Source of the DNA: Caldifarciminota bacterium
GTDB taxonomy: Bacteria > Hydrothermota > Tepidihabitantia > B3-TA06
Length of the DNA: 64,000 nucleotides
Direction: 5' to 3'
Assembly (NCBI GenBank): GCA_016934635.1
Contig: JAFGSK010000081.1
Coordinates: forward strand, 1-64,000
Shown: positions 9,264 through 17,549 of the stretch, one piece after another
How positions within the stretch are numbered: position 1 is the stretch's first letter
Layout: each line of letters opens with the position of its first letter
Position numbers and translations under genes: made by a program
The notes under the pieces: model-generated
The model's database searches: none
The model's input: only the letters and a program-made list of their open reading frames with translations
What the model was told of the DNA's origin: nothing

Positions 9264-10148
9264 TCAGGGCATGCCTTGTATTTCTATTTCTGAGATACAG
9301 AGGTCTTTGTCTTTCGCCTTGTCTGTATAGACATCCTGGATAGTAATCTTTACGTATTTGGTTATCTTGGGATCCAGCTCAAAGTACTGCATTTTACGGT
9401 TGTCCTTGAAGATCAGTTCTTTAGTGGAACCGTCAGAGAATTCAAGTGTAGCTTTCTTTACGCGCAGGTTCAGGTAGAAGCGATCGCCGATCTCTTCGCT
9501 GTAACGATCGTATCCCGGGATCATCCCGAAGCGTGTAACGGTAACGTCCTTCGGGAAGGTAAGTTTTACCCACTCTCCGATACCTTTTCCGTCCTCACCG
9601 TCTGCCCAACAGGTGGATGTGAGGCCGTCAATCGTGTTTTCCGCTTCATAGGTACCGTACTGCCCTGGTTCGAGAGCGGACGAAGAAGAAGCCTTCACCA
9701 GGAAGGTCAAATCCTGAACTTCTCCTTTGATTTCCTTGCTTTTTGCCCAAACCAGATCTTCGTACGGTTGATTGCTTTTGACCCTTTCCAGAAGTTCGTC
9801 AAATCGTGCATTCACGTAGTCGGTGTAGGTTTTTCCGGTCGTTTTCTTGTGGGTTTGATCCAGAAGCTCGACTGAAAAGTCGTAGTGCTCACACGACTCC
9901 TTGAGTTTCTTTATCACGTCGGCCTTGATCGCATCGACCGCTTCCTTAAGCTGTGCATCGGAGTACTCGTCGGCATTGGCAGAAATGTTCTTGAGATGCC
10001 CGGAGATCACGCTTGGGAATTCCTTCTCGAATTTCTTTACCACCAGGCCATAATCCCGTTCGGACATCTCGGTCGGTTCCTTTTTGCCGCACCCGACTAT
10101 CATAAAAACCGACAGTACCATGATCAGGATGCTTGTTGTTTTCTTCAT
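9264..10148 (-). CDS. Lipoprotein with NADase-type glycan-binding module
   Basis: A 294-residue lipoprotein. The start at 10148 has AAGGAG upstream and a signal peptide ending in the lipobox IVGC. Residues about 30-150 are charged and helical. Residues about 155-294 match the discoidin-like module found beside bacterial NADase domains: YEAENTIDGLTSTCWAD, GKGIGEWVKLTFP, GMIPGYDR, LNLRVKKATLEFSDGS and DLCISEIEI. The same module ends the protein at 41695-43059. A sugar-binding surface role is likely; no enzyme domain is visible. Confidence 0.72.
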   Translation of the reverse strand: MKKTTSILIMVLSVFMIVGCGKKEPTEMSERDYGLVVKKFEKEFPSVISGHLKNISANADEYSDAQLKEAVDAIKADVIKKLKESCEHYDFSVELLDQTHKKTTGKTYTDYVNARFDELLERVKSNQPYEDLVWAKSKEIKGEVQDLTFLVKASSSSALEPGQYGTYEAENTIDGLTSTCWADGEDGKGIGEWVKLTFPKDVTVTRFGMIPGYDRYSEEIGDRFYLNLRVKKATLEFSDGSTKELIFKDNRKMQYFELDPKITKYVKITIQDVYTDKAKDKDLCISEIEIQGMP

Positions 10149-10441
10149 AGCGAAACTCCTTTGTGAACATAATACGGCATGGAGCCGGTTTGTCAAATTT
10201 TTTCTCGCCAACCTTTCTGGAGTTCGATCCAGTGTTTACGAGCAGGCTCGGGGCACTTTTCAAAACATCCGTATCCATTCATATCAGACGCATGATATGC
10301 CAAATAGGTTTACATTAAGAGGAGGCTACACTATCTACGAACTCCTTCATCAGGGAAATGCCTGTCGTTTTTAAGTGTGGGTGCATATACTATTGATAAC
10401 CTTGTATTGGTTGTTCTTTTCAGACTTTTCTTCGAGAAGAT

Positions 10442-10807
10442 TTAATCGAGTATTTTGTCGATAAGCTTTATTAATTCATTTGGGCTGACCGGTTTTTCCA
10501 TGTACTCAACGATGCCCATCTTCAGGAGATCTTCCTTAGACCCCTGAACAGGATAGGCCGTAATAACGACTATTGGAAGATCAGGTCTAAGTACCTTTGT
10601 TCTTCTGATTAACTCCATACCGTTCACTCCAGGCAGGTTAATATCCGAGATTAAAAGTCCATATTCATTTGCGCGAATTCGTTCAAGTGCATCCAGACCA
10701 TCGTAGACAGGTTCTACATCATAACCTTTAGCTCTTACGATATTCGCAAGTACTCGTGCGAATTCCTCCTCATCGTCAACCAATAATATTCGCGGATTGG
10801 AATTCAT
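10442..10807 (-). CDS. Stand-alone response regulator receiver (CheY-like)
   Basis: A 121-residue single receiver domain. The acidic pocket (DDEEE at 11-15), phosphoacceptor Asp55 (LLISDINLPG), Thr83 and Lys105 (EYMEKPVSP) are all present, so it should accept phosphate from a histidine kinase. There is no output domain; it must act by binding a partner. It is close in sequence to the receiver at 13824-14192, with the key residues at identical positions. It has its own promoter (10917-10944). Confidence 0.9.
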   Translation of the reverse strand: MNSNPRILLVDDEEEFARVLANIVRAKGYDVEPVYDGLDALERIRANEYGLLISDINLPGVNGMELIRRTKVLRPDLPIVVITAYPVQGSKEDLLKMGIVEYMEKPVSPNELIKLIDKILD

Positions 10808-10916
10808 ATATCCTCCTTAAGCCTTGCAAGGCTTAGTAGATGTCACAAGGCCAATCCTCTCACACAATATTATAGAAAACCTCTCCAGGTTTCCGTAATT
10901 GAATCGTTATACATAA

Positions 10917-10944
10917 AGTATAGGGGTGACCGGTACTATGTCAA
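10917..10944 (-). promoter_or_regulatory. Sigma70 promoter of the receiver gene
   Basis: Minus-strand TTGACA (10939-10944) and TATACT (10917-10922), spacer 16 bases, about 110 bases before the receiver start. Confidence 0.65.
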
Positions 10945-10955
10945 GCGGAATACAA

Positions 10956-10976
10956 AAAGGCGGCTTGTTCGCCTTT
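10956..10976. terminator. Bidirectional terminator hairpin
   Basis: AAAGGCG / CGCCTTT with loop GCTTGTT, A and T runs on both sides. It is placed to end the PEGA/FN3 transcript coming from the right. Confidence 0.55.
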
Positions 10977-11242
10977 TCATCTTTAATTGGATCGTAAAAA
11001 AAGTTGGTCCGGGCCGCAATTTGAAAGGATCGTTTGTGTTATCCTCTAGCTCTCGCTTATATTTACACCTTAGATGAATGGATATTTTTCATCGCTGATT
11101 GACTCCAAGACCTATTCTATCCGATTTTGCTCCCTGGATTCCTTGGTACATCCGGCAGGACTGTAAGGAAGGGAATCGAAATCAAATCGAGCTTGAGTGC
11201 CGTCCTTGTTACTACGATTAACCTTATAATTAAGGAAGAACC

Positions 11243-12268
11243 TTAATAGTAATTCCCGCTAAACAATCTGCTTCCTTTGATTGACTGAAAGGTTGTTAGG
11301 ATATCGAGTTCTCCATTCCATGAGTTTATGTACTGAACCTCTATAAGAGCATAGTAACCGTCTTCAGTCAAGATTGCATAAGTTTCGTATTCGGAGATCT
11401 CAACGTAATCGTAGTAAGGGCCTGCTGGTGCCAGGATAACGTACTCAATATCATCACTTAAAGCATTGCTGATGCGAGTAGAACGCCAGCCAGCAGGATT
11501 TAGCCAGGTGTTGCCTGGATCCTCGGCGGTCACATCAGCTCCAGCAAGGTAGTAGGGAGTATCCTCGTAGCCTGCGGTAAGGTTGGTGAAGTAGCAGTCG
11601 ATTAAGTCCTGGTATGTTTCATCCGCCATGGAGTAATTGGTAGGGTAGCCGGATTGAACATCCCAGGATATCCCTGAGAAACCGGAGCCGTTTAGTTCAT
11701 AGGCCGAAACGTAAGAGACATAACTCGGCATGGTTGACAACTCCTCACTCTTGAGGCCTTCAATGCCGCCTACTACTGCGGAAACCCTGTAGACTCCGAC
11801 TCTTTCCGGATTTTCATGGATGTATGAGGTGCCTATAATACTATCTGCTAAAAGTGATTCCTCGTAGTAATAATAATCTCTAAAGTATACATTGTAGGTT
11901 TCGGCATTGGTTTCAGCATCCCAGCTAAGAATGAAACCCGCACCGTCTTCCGTTCCTTCAGCGGTAAGACCAGTAACCTGTTCAGGCATCCTGGTGAAAT
12001 CAGCGTCTATTACAAGCTCCGGCTGATCATCAGAAAGTGTGATGCTGCGTTTCCATAACGGATAACCTGAGTGAATTAGAGTCAGGGTATGATCACCATA
12101 GGATACATCCTTTAAAACACAATCTGTCACCTCGTCTGTGTTCCGACCGTCAAGATAAACGTAAGCACCGGTTGGGTTGGAGGTTATTTCTATGCGTCCC
12201 GAGTCAGGAGAGGTACACACCACCAAACTTATACTCACCATACCCAGCAAAAATAAAGTCTTTTTCAT
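11243..12268 (-). CDS. PEGA / fibronectin type III lipoprotein
   Basis: A 341-residue secreted protein; signal peptide ends near SLVVC, a probable lipobox. Residues about 23-90 form a PEGA domain (GRIEITSNPTGAYVYLDG, VSYGDHTLTLIHSGYPLW). Residues about 95-180 form a fibronectin type III fold (VTGLTAEG, ILSWDAETNAETYNVYF, YRVSAV). The C-terminal 160 residues are Tyr-rich with no recognised family. PEGA proteins are surface proteins that may bind polysaccharide. A good ribosome site, GGAGGAG, precedes the ATG. Confidence 0.75.
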   Translation of the reverse strand: MKKTLFLLGMVSISLVVCTSPDSGRIEITSNPTGAYVYLDGRNTDEVTDCVLKDVSYGDHTLTLIHSGYPLWKRSITLSDDQPELVIDADFTRMPEQVTGLTAEGTEDGAGFILSWDAETNAETYNVYFRDYYYYEESLLADSIIGTSYIHENPERVGVYRVSAVVGGIEGLKSEELSTMPSYVSYVSAYELNGSGFSGISWDVQSGYPTNYSMADETYQDLIDCYFTNLTAGYEDTPYYLAGADVTAEDPGNTWLNPAGWRSTRISNALSDDIEYVILAPAGPYYDYVEISEYETYAILTEDGYYALIEVQYINSWNGELDILTTFQSIKGSRLFSGNYY

Positions 12269-12319
12269 GACTCCTCCTTCGTTTATTTACGATAATAACC
12301 TAATATCTCTCCTAGAATG

Positions 12320-12940
12320 CTAGAAATAGTAGTTGAGCCACAGACCCGCGGTTGTTCCACCGAGGCTTGTTCGTACGTCGACATCGTAGCGTTCCCAATC
12401 TCCACCGCCGTAGTCTTCGTAGTAATCCCAGAAAAATCCAACTGTGGCATAGCGATACAGGAACTCGCCTCCAACACTGAATCGTTCAACAGGAAAGAAT
12501 TCAACGCCTGCAGCACCCGTAATAATCATGGGCTGCTTCGTGCCACCTTTTATGTCCTCTATTAGTTCTTCGATAAAACCCTGTGCATCTTCATCTGTAA
12601 CAATAACGTCCAAGGAAGCCAGTAAAGGCAGGCCAGTGGAAATACGCAAATACGGTTGAAGATCAGAATCTCCAAAAAGAAGCTTCGCACCTATAGTTGG
12701 AGTCAACACGCCTGCTTTCCAGTCTGCCCTGGTAACATAACTATCTCCATCAGACCACTCTTCGCTGAATGTAAAACTTCCGTTCAGGTTGAGGTAGTTA
12801 ACCGACAGGCTGGGTACAACAGGTCCGAACTTGTAGCCGATGTAGGTTTCCGGTAACGAGGAAACCGGGTTAACACCGAAGGCTACACCACCAAACAAAA
12901 CACAGGTACCCAGAAGGACAATGCATGTAACGTAACGCAC
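12320..12940 (-). CDS. Outer-membrane barrel-like protein (paralogue 2)
   Basis: A 206-residue protein starting with GTG, with a signal peptide followed by the shared mature start GVNPVSSLPETYIGYKFGPVVP. Alternating hydrophobic strands and the C-terminal aromatic residue (LWLNYYF) fit an outer-membrane beta-barrel. It lies 17 bases after a paralogue of the same length and layout. The central insert (EDAQGFIEELIEDIKGGTK) is a helical or loop extension present in both. The function is unknown; such small barrels are often structural or porin-like. Confidence 0.65.
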   Translation of the reverse strand: MRYVTCIVLLGTCVLFGGVAFGVNPVSSLPETYIGYKFGPVVPSLSVNYLNLNGSFTFSEEWSDGDSYVTRADWKAGVLTPTIGAKLLFGDSDLQPYLRISTGLPLLASLDVIVTDEDAQGFIEELIEDIKGGTKQPMIITGAAGVEFFPVERFSVGGEFLYRYATVGFFWDYYEDYGGGDWERYDVDVRTSLGGTTAGLWLNYYF

Positions 12941-12957
12941 AGCAAAACCCTTTCTTA

Positions 12958-13602
12958 TCAGAAGTAGAAGTTAAGCCACAGACCGGCTGAAGTTCCACCG
13001 AAGTTGGCCTGTATTTCTACTTCGTCGCGGTACCAGTCACCACCAGAGTACTCGTAGTAATATTCGTAATTGAAACCTGAAGTCACGTAGCGGTACAAAA
13101 ACTCGCCGCCAATACTGAATCGATCTGTGAGGAGACACTCAACACCAGCACCGCCTGTCACTATGAAAGGATTCTTCAAGCCATCTCTTGCGTCGGCAAT
13201 TATTTCCTCGACATCCTCTTCCATGTCATCGTCATCCAGATTCACTTCAACATTCCAGGTAAGGATAAAAGGCATCCCGGCAGATAGACGTAAAAAAGGC
13301 TTGAGTTCTGAATCACCGAAAACAATTTTGGTTCCAAGACAGGGAGCCAAGACGCTTCCGCTCCAGGTTACAGTGTCTCCATATTCATAGTTCGGTGGAT
13401 CTCTGTAATCCCTGTATCCTTCTTCTTTTAAGAATACATGCCCTCCGGCATTGAAGAAATTTAAAGAAAGATAAGGCACCACCGGTCCGATTTTGTATCC
13501 TATGTAGGACTCAGGCATCGTGCTTATTGGGTTTACTCCGAATGCTACTCCTGCGAAGGCTACGCAGGACATGATTGCGAGTAATGCTATTACTCTATTC
13601 AT
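12958..13602 (-). CDS. Outer-membrane barrel-like protein (paralogue 1)
   Basis: A 214-residue protein. The start at 13602 is chosen for AGGAGG upstream and signal peptide MNRVIALLAIMSCVAFAGVA. It shares the mature start GVNPISTMPESYIGYKIGPV, the Asp/Glu-rich insert (DDDDMEEDVEEI) and the C-terminal LWLNFYF with its downstream paralogue, so the pair arose by tandem duplication. A terminal Phe after beta strands is the usual signal for Bam-assembled barrels. No ligand can be inferred. Confidence 0.68.
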   Translation of the reverse strand: MNRVIALLAIMSCVAFAGVAFGVNPISTMPESYIGYKIGPVVPYLSLNFFNAGGHVFLKEEGYRDYRDPPNYEYGDTVTWSGSVLAPCLGTKIVFGDSELKPFLRLSAGMPFILTWNVEVNLDDDDMEEDVEEIIADARDGLKNPFIVTGGAGVECLLTDRFSIGGEFLYRYVTSGFNYEYYYEYSGGDWYRDEVEIQANFGGTSAGLWLNFYF

Positions 13603-13647
13603 ATTTCCTCCTTTTGGTTCCACACACAATGTGGATAGAATTGAAAG

Positions 13648-13675
13648 ATTATAAGCATAGAATACTTTTTGTCAA
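13648..13675 (-). promoter_or_regulatory. Sigma70 promoter of the barrel-protein pair
   Basis: Minus-strand TTGACA (13670-13675) and a perfect TATAAT (13648-13653) with a 16-base spacer, 46 bases before the start of the first barrel gene. Confidence 0.75.
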
Positions 13676-13823
13676 ATCTCTTTTTGTACACTCCAATTAG
13701 CTTGATTTTAATTATGATAACACAAAAGGAAAGATGAAGGAAAAATATGTTTATCGTAGTATTAATATAATGGACAATGCAAGCGCCTTAAGTGGCAGAG
13801 TGCGCTTAACTTTGCGATGGTTA

Positions 13824-14192
13824 TTATCTTTTTAGAACCTTCTGAACAGATTCCATTAATCTATCCGGTTCAAAGGGCTTAAATACATAATCCGATACAC
13901 CCAAGTTCTGCGCCTCGTCCCAGGAACGTTGAGATGGATGGGCGGTTAATATAATGATCGACTGCTCTGGACTAATTGCCCGAACCTCGTGTATCAGTTC
14001 CATACCGTTCATGCCCGGCATATTAATGTCTGTTATTACGAGATCGTAGCTCGCGGATTTGAACATCTCAAGGCCTTGCACCCCACTTGTAGCGACGTCT
14101 ACTTCAAATTCCCGTGATTCTAAGAATTCAGCAAGCATCCGGACAAAATCGGTTTCGTCGTCTATTACTAGTATTCGGTAGTTGTTATTCAT
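13824..14192 (-). CDS. Stand-alone receiver at the end of the stressosome operon
   Basis: A 122-residue CheY-like receiver with acidic pair Asp11/12, phosphoacceptor Asp55 (LVITDINMPG), Thr83 and Lys105 (YVFKPFEPD). It is the last gene of the long minus-strand operon that carries rsbR, rsbS and rsbT; the gap to the previous frame is only 13 bases. In other bacteria stressosome operons often end with an output protein, so this receiver may be a partner or target of the RsbT branch. Its kinase is not identified; the multi-PAS kinase at 26-32 kb is the nearest candidate. Confidence 0.88.
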   Translation of the reverse strand: MNNNYRILVIDDETDFVRMLAEFLESREFEVDVATSGVQGLEMFKSASYDLVITDINMPGMNGMELIHEVRAISPEQSIIILTAHPSQRSWDEAQNLGVSDYVFKPFEPDRLMESVQKVLKR

Positions 14193-14205
14193 AAAACCCC
14201 CTTCT

Positions 14206-14415
14206 TCAGGTTTGAGTTTTCGATTGAGGATGAAATGCCATCCTACACTTAATCCAGGGTTGAGCTTCCCCTAAGGTTTCAAAGTAAAGACCCCTGAATC
14301 CGATGTTTTCTGAGAACGGTTGAGTATTGCTTTTGATTTCTTCAGTTCCCTTCAGTTTAGGGAAGTCTGTAAACTTCAGGCGACACACGTCGTTGAATAA
14401 ATCCGGTCGCTTCAT
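14206..14415 (-). CDS. Short PilZ-like fragment
   Basis: A 69-residue frame starting at ATG 14415 (GAAGGA upstream; an earlier GTG at 14430 has no ribosome site). It starts MKRPDLFNDVCRLKF and contains ENIGFRGLYFETLGEAQPW, which resembles the N-S-xx-G-L-F strand of PilZ domains. It stops after about 70 residues, shorter than a usual PilZ domain of about 100. It may be a truncated c-di-GMP-binding domain or an unrelated small protein. It lies between rsbT and the receiver. Confidence 0.4.
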   Translation of the reverse strand: MKRPDLFNDVCRLKFTDFPKLKGTEEIKSNTQPFSENIGFRGLYFETLGEAQPWIKCRMAFHPQSKTQT

Positions 14416-14454
14416 CTCACGATCCTTCACCCTTGGTAATAATATTACAGATAC

Positions 14455-14847
14455 TCATTCCGGCAGCCACTTCTCGATTATTACGGTGGTTCCTTTCCCT
14501 AGTTCACTTTGAATTTCCATGTGGTCCGAGAGTCGCGCTGCGCCCGGTAACCCCTTACCCATGCTTTTGACCGATGACCAGCCGTCGGTCATCGCCAACT
14601 TGATGTCTGCGATTCCAGGCCCTTGATCGGTAAAGGTAATCCGTAAGCCACTGCGAGGATTGCAATCGGCCTCGATATGAACCTCGCCTTGCCCGGCGTA
14701 AAGGTATATATTGCGTGCAAGCTCGGATACAGCCGTTGAGATTCGCGTCTGATCCACAAGACCGAAACCCATTTCCTGTGCAATCTTCTTTGCGGCTGAA
14801 CGGGCGACCACGATATCGCGCTCTTCCTTAATCCGAACCAGGTTCAT
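14455..14847 (-). CDS. rsbT: RsbT-like serine/threonine kinase (stressosome switch)
   Basis: A 130-residue GHKL-fold kinase of the RsbT/anti-sigma family. The N-box is SELARNI (Glu42, Asn46), the ATP-lid motifs are TDQGPGI and SMGKGLPGAARL, and it ends GKGTTVIIEKW as RsbT proteins do. In known stressosomes it phosphorylates RsbR and RsbS, is released, and activates a downstream partner such as the phosphatase RsbU. The start overlaps the end of rsbS by 20 bases, so production is coupled. No RsbU-type phosphatase is in the window. Confidence 0.92.
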   Translation of the reverse strand: MNLVRIKEERDIVVARSAAKKIAQEMGFGLVDQTRISTAVSELARNIYLYAGQGEVHIEADCNPRSGLRITFTDQGPGIADIKLAMTDGWSSVKSMGKGLPGAARLSDHMEIQSELGKGTTVIIEKWLPE

Positions 14848-15268
14848 TCATGTCCTCCACTACACTATCCTCTGAATCTGGGTTTTGGATATCCTCTCCG
14901 TCTGCTGTGGTTATTTTTTGTAAGAGTTCGTAGCCTTCGTCCAGATTTAGTGCGGTATAGACTCCTTCCAGGGACAATCCTAACTCCACTAATGTGATGG
15001 CCACCGCAGGATTCATACCAACGATGACTATATCGGCATCAAGGGTAGCAGCCATCTTGGCGGTGTCAGCAAGGGTGCGGCCTATGAAAGAATCCACCAT
15101 CTCCAGGGCGGAGATATCTATGAGTACGCCTTTGGCTGAGGTCTCGGATATTCTATTCAGGATGTCGTACTGCAGTTGCTCGGCCATCCGATCGTGAAGA
15201 TCGGTCTGAATGGATACTATCAGAAACTCCTTCAGCTTGAGAATCGGTATTGAATTGCTCTCTAACAT
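14828..15268 (-). CDS. rsbS: RsbS-like STAS protein (stressosome core)
   Basis: A 146-residue STAS-domain antagonist. The signature DISALEMVDSFIGR contains Ser60, which matches the phosphorylated serine of RsbS. The rest (LADTAKMAATLDADIVIVGMNPAVAITLVELGL) is typical. It has an unusual acidic tail of about 27 residues (GEDIQNPDSEDSVVEDMNE) not found in standard RsbS. It holds RsbT in the resting complex. Only 7 bases separate it from rsbR, and it overlaps rsbT. Confidence 0.93.
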   Translation of the reverse strand: MLESNSIPILKLKEFLIVSIQTDLHDRMAEQLQYDILNRISETSAKGVLIDISALEMVDSFIGRTLADTAKMAATLDADIVIVGMNPAVAITLVELGLSLEGVYTALNLDEGYELLQKITTADGEDIQNPDSEDSVVEDMNEPGSD

Positions 15269-15275
15269 GATCGTC

Positions 15276-15914
15276 TTACGATTTCCTAGCTTCAGCCATA
15301 AGCTTCAGGTGTCTGAAAGCCCATTTCAAGCCTTCGGAGAGATTGGAGAGTGTTTCCACATCGGATAGATCGACCCCGAGATGAACTATGGTTTGGGCAA
15401 CCTCGGGGCGAATCCCTGTAACCACGCAGTGCGCACCGAGAAGCTTAACGGAAGATACGGTTTTTAACAGGTGATTCGCCACAGCGGAATCTACACCTGG
15501 CACGCCTGTAATATCGAGTATCGCTATCTTACTCTGAGTAAGGGCGATCTCGGTCAAAAGGGATTCCGTCAATTTCTGTGAACGACGGGTATCAAGTGCG
15601 CCTATGAGAGGAAGAACCAGAACCTCGTCCCATATCTTGATTATCGGTGTTGAGAGCTCCTCTATTGCCTTTCGCTGCTTCTCGATTAGTTCCAGCTTTT
15701 CCGCCAGATCGTCGGCACGCTTACGACTTTCTTGAACCTCCTCGCCCAGATCGGCGATCAGAAGGTTAATCCCGGTCTCCACCGAAGTCAGAAGGTCGGC
15801 TGCATCCATATCGATGTCTATCTGGGCTGCAAAGTCTCCTCCTGCAGCTGCGGCAAGGATCTCTTCAATAGCTTCGATGCGTTTGTTGAAGTTTTTTATA
15901 CCTTTTTCGCTCAT
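15276..15914 (-). CDS. rsbR: RsbR-like stressosome sensor/co-antagonist
   Basis: A 212-residue protein. Residues 1-90 are a helical N-terminal module (GGDFAAQIDIDMDAADLLTS, then ETGINLLIADL) that resembles a HAMP-type signalling helix pair, not the globin domain of classic RsbR. Residues 90-205 form the STAS domain, with IKIWDEVLVLPLIGALDTRR, DITGVPGVDSAVA and GIRPEVAQTIVHLG. Ser143 and Thr175 fall where RsbR carries its two phosphorylated threonines. RsbR and RsbS co-assemble the stressosome shell. The N-module is duplicated as separate small genes at 16069-16308 and 21000-21236. Confidence 0.9.
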   Translation of the reverse strand: MSEKGIKNFNKRIEAIEEILAAAAGGDFAAQIDIDMDAADLLTSVETGINLLIADLGEEVQESRKRADDLAEKLELIEKQRKAIEELSTPIIKIWDEVLVLPLIGALDTRRSQKLTESLLTEIALTQSKIAILDITGVPGVDSAVANHLLKTVSSVKLLGAHCVVTGIRPEVAQTIVHLGVDLSDVETLSNLSEGLKWAFRHLKLMAEARKS

Positions 15915-16068
15915 CCGTTATTCTCCTTTGCTTCTTCGTGATTCGTAATAGACCATGGGCACTTTTTATTTTTTGAACCAGGGAAACTTTACGAAAATCC
16001 CCTTCAGTTATTTATAACCCATTAATGTACCTGGCTTCTTTATTATTGATGATTCTATGGATCACGAT

Positions 16069-16308
16069 CTACTCCGATTCCACATTTTTCCTGGCTTGCT
16101 CAAGTTGCGCTGCCAGCTCTTTTCTTTTCCTGGCCTCATCTGAAAGATCGGATATCAATAGATTGATTCCCGCTTCCACGGAGGTGAGTTCATCTGCAGC
16201 TTCTGGGTCTACATCTATCTCAAACGAGAAATCTTCAGCCGCAGCGGCTGAGAGGACTTCCTCTATCCTGTCCAGACGCTCGGACAGATTTTTTATCTCG
16301 TTACTCAT
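16069..16308 (-). CDS. Orphan RsbR-type N-terminal helical module (stub 1)
   Basis: A 79-residue protein that aligns over its whole length with residues 8-75 of the RsbR gene next door (LDRIEEVLSAAAAEDFSFEI, DELTSVEAGINLLISDL) and then stops without a STAS domain. It looks like a HAMP-like coiled-coil unit on its own. Its start overlaps the end of a complete SpoIIAA-like gene by 8 bases, so the two should be made together. It might dimerise with RsbR or pair with the separate SpoIIAA-like domain; that is inference. Confidence 0.75.
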   Translation of the reverse strand: MSNEIKNLSERLDRIEEVLSAAAAEDFSFEIDVDPEAADELTSVEAGINLLISDLSDEARKRKELAAQLEQARKNVESE

Positions 16309-16801
16309 ATCCTATCCTTGATTCATCCTTCTTGTCCTGTACAAAGATCCCGCATGAATTTGATGACGATCCCCGAAGCGCGGAGTGGCCCTTGAGCCAG
16401 GCAAGAGCTTCTTTTTCTGAGGTGCAGAATCTCGAAACGTTCGTCTTGCCCAGTACTGAAAGAAGAATCTTCAATGTCATTCTGCTCGAAGGATCAGCTA
16501 CGAGTACGGCCACACGCTCAAGGTCTAAGTTTGAACTTTTCTCCTTAAAGCTCGATCTAATCTCCTTTCTTATCAATAGATTCCTTGAGAGCCTTGCGTC
16601 GATCAGGAGGAAACGATTTTTCCTTTCACGAAATACATCGTTCATCATGGAAAAGAGTCTTGGGATGTGGGTCATGCCGAGTTCACCCACGAGCTGCATG
16701 TAGGCAAAACCCTGTGCCTGGTTGTACCACAGCTTATGTCTCATCGGTTTCTCGGTTTCCGGTTTTCTGACAAGCTTCTCTTCCACAACGGTTTTACTCA
16801 T
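16301..16801 (-). CDS. SpoIIAA-like (STAS/SEC14) array member 1
   Basis: A 166-residue member of the paralogue array, last in transcription order. The core starts at Met20 (MRHKLWYNQAQGF) after a charged 19-residue extension. It continues RFLLIDARLSRNLLIRKEIR, ERVAVLVADPSSRMTLKILL and RFCTSEKEALAWLKG, then a 25-residue tail with no family match. Met20 could be an alternative start. It is coupled by overlap to the RsbR-like stub that follows. Confidence 0.75.
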   Translation of the reverse strand: MSKTVVEEKLVRKPETEKPMRHKLWYNQAQGFAYMQLVGELGMTHIPRLFSMMNDVFRERKNRFLLIDARLSRNLLIRKEIRSSFKEKSSNLDLERVAVLVADPSSRMTLKILLSVLGKTNVSRFCTSEKEALAWLKGHSALRGSSSNSCGIFVQDKKDESRIGYE

Positions 16802-16802
16802 G

Positions 16803-17192
16803 TCATTCTTTTTCTAGTCCAGACCTTACAGGCGCTGCCTTTTTCAGCCACGCGCGGGCTTCATGCTCAGTCTTGAAGAACTTAGTATCGTCTCCGCGAT
16901 CCATGATGCCTGCGACTATCTTACCCATCATCCTTACGGCACGATGGGTAGTGATAATCGCCATCTTGGTCATACCTTCGCCCATATGCGGTCACTCGAG
17001 AGATTTGCGCATTTCCTTGTCCACCTTGGGTGGTGAGTCGCGAAGGTCTACCAGAAGGGAACTGTCACCTCTTGGATCGATTATCTCCTGCATCATCCTG
17101 GTTGTTACCTCGGTATCTTCCAACCTGAACTCACCGTGGGCTGTGAATACGATCGCCCACAACTCTTCGTCGAAGGCAACCTTATGCTTCAT
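16803..17192 (-). pseudogene. SpoIIAA-like array member 2, split by in-frame TGA
   Basis: Two half-genes lie in one frame: an N-terminal part from 17192 (MKHKVAFDEELWAIVF, then LLVDLRDSPPKVDKEMRKSL) and a C-terminal part from 16985 to 16803 (MTKMAIITTHRAVRMMGKIV, TKFFKTEHEARAWLKK). A single TGA at 16992-16994 separates them. Alignment with intact paralogues is colinear, with the stop replacing just one residue. An ATG lies six bases after the stop, so reinitiation could make two half-proteins. Otherwise this is a fresh nonsense mutation or a sequencing error. Confidence 0.75.
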
Positions 17193-17547
17193 TTTTCACC
17201 TCAACTTCTAACCACGCAAGGGCATCGTCTTCATTTTCAAAAAACATCGTATCGTCCATCTTCCCAGAGAACTTCATTATAAGATTCACGACCGCTCTTA
17301 CACCTGGGTTTGTTACGATGATTGCGGTCTTAGAAGGAGGATTCCCCTGGGTTTCAAGCTTTAGTCTGTGACGGGTTTTCTTATCGAGCATAGCCGTAGC
17401 CTGGCGAAGGTCAAGTATAAAACTGTAGTTTTCCTTGTAACGCTCGTTATCGGCACTCATCTCGATAATGTCGGCTTCTGTCAACTTACCCTTAACTCTG
17501 AGCATGACCGCATTTGCATCTTCATCGTAGAAAATCTCGTGATTCAC
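17182..17547 (-). CDS. SpoIIAA-like array member 3
   Basis: 121 residues, intact. Layout: MNHEIFYDEDANAV, GKLTEADIIEMSADNERYKE, FILDLRQATAMLDKKTRHRL, KTAIIVTNPGVRAVVNLIMK and FFENEDDALAWLE. It is closest in sequence to member 6 (18225-18579), sharing the LDxKTRHxxKxET and NPPxxTAII blocks, so these two are recent duplicates. Its 3' end overlaps the next frame by 11 bases. Confidence 0.8.
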   Translation of the reverse strand: MNHEIFYDEDANAVMLRVKGKLTEADIIEMSADNERYKENYSFILDLRQATAMLDKKTRHRLKLETQGNPPSKTAIIVTNPGVRAVVNLIMKFSGKMDDTMFFENEDDALAWLEVEVKNEA

Positions 17548-17549
17548 TA

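Larger units (their letters stand above)
10808..11242. other. Intergenic region with promoter and terminator
   Basis: 435 bases without a gene. It contains the receiver promoter (10917-10944), a bidirectional hairpin (10956-10976), and about 270 bases to 11242 in which nothing else is recognisable. Confidence 0.5.
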
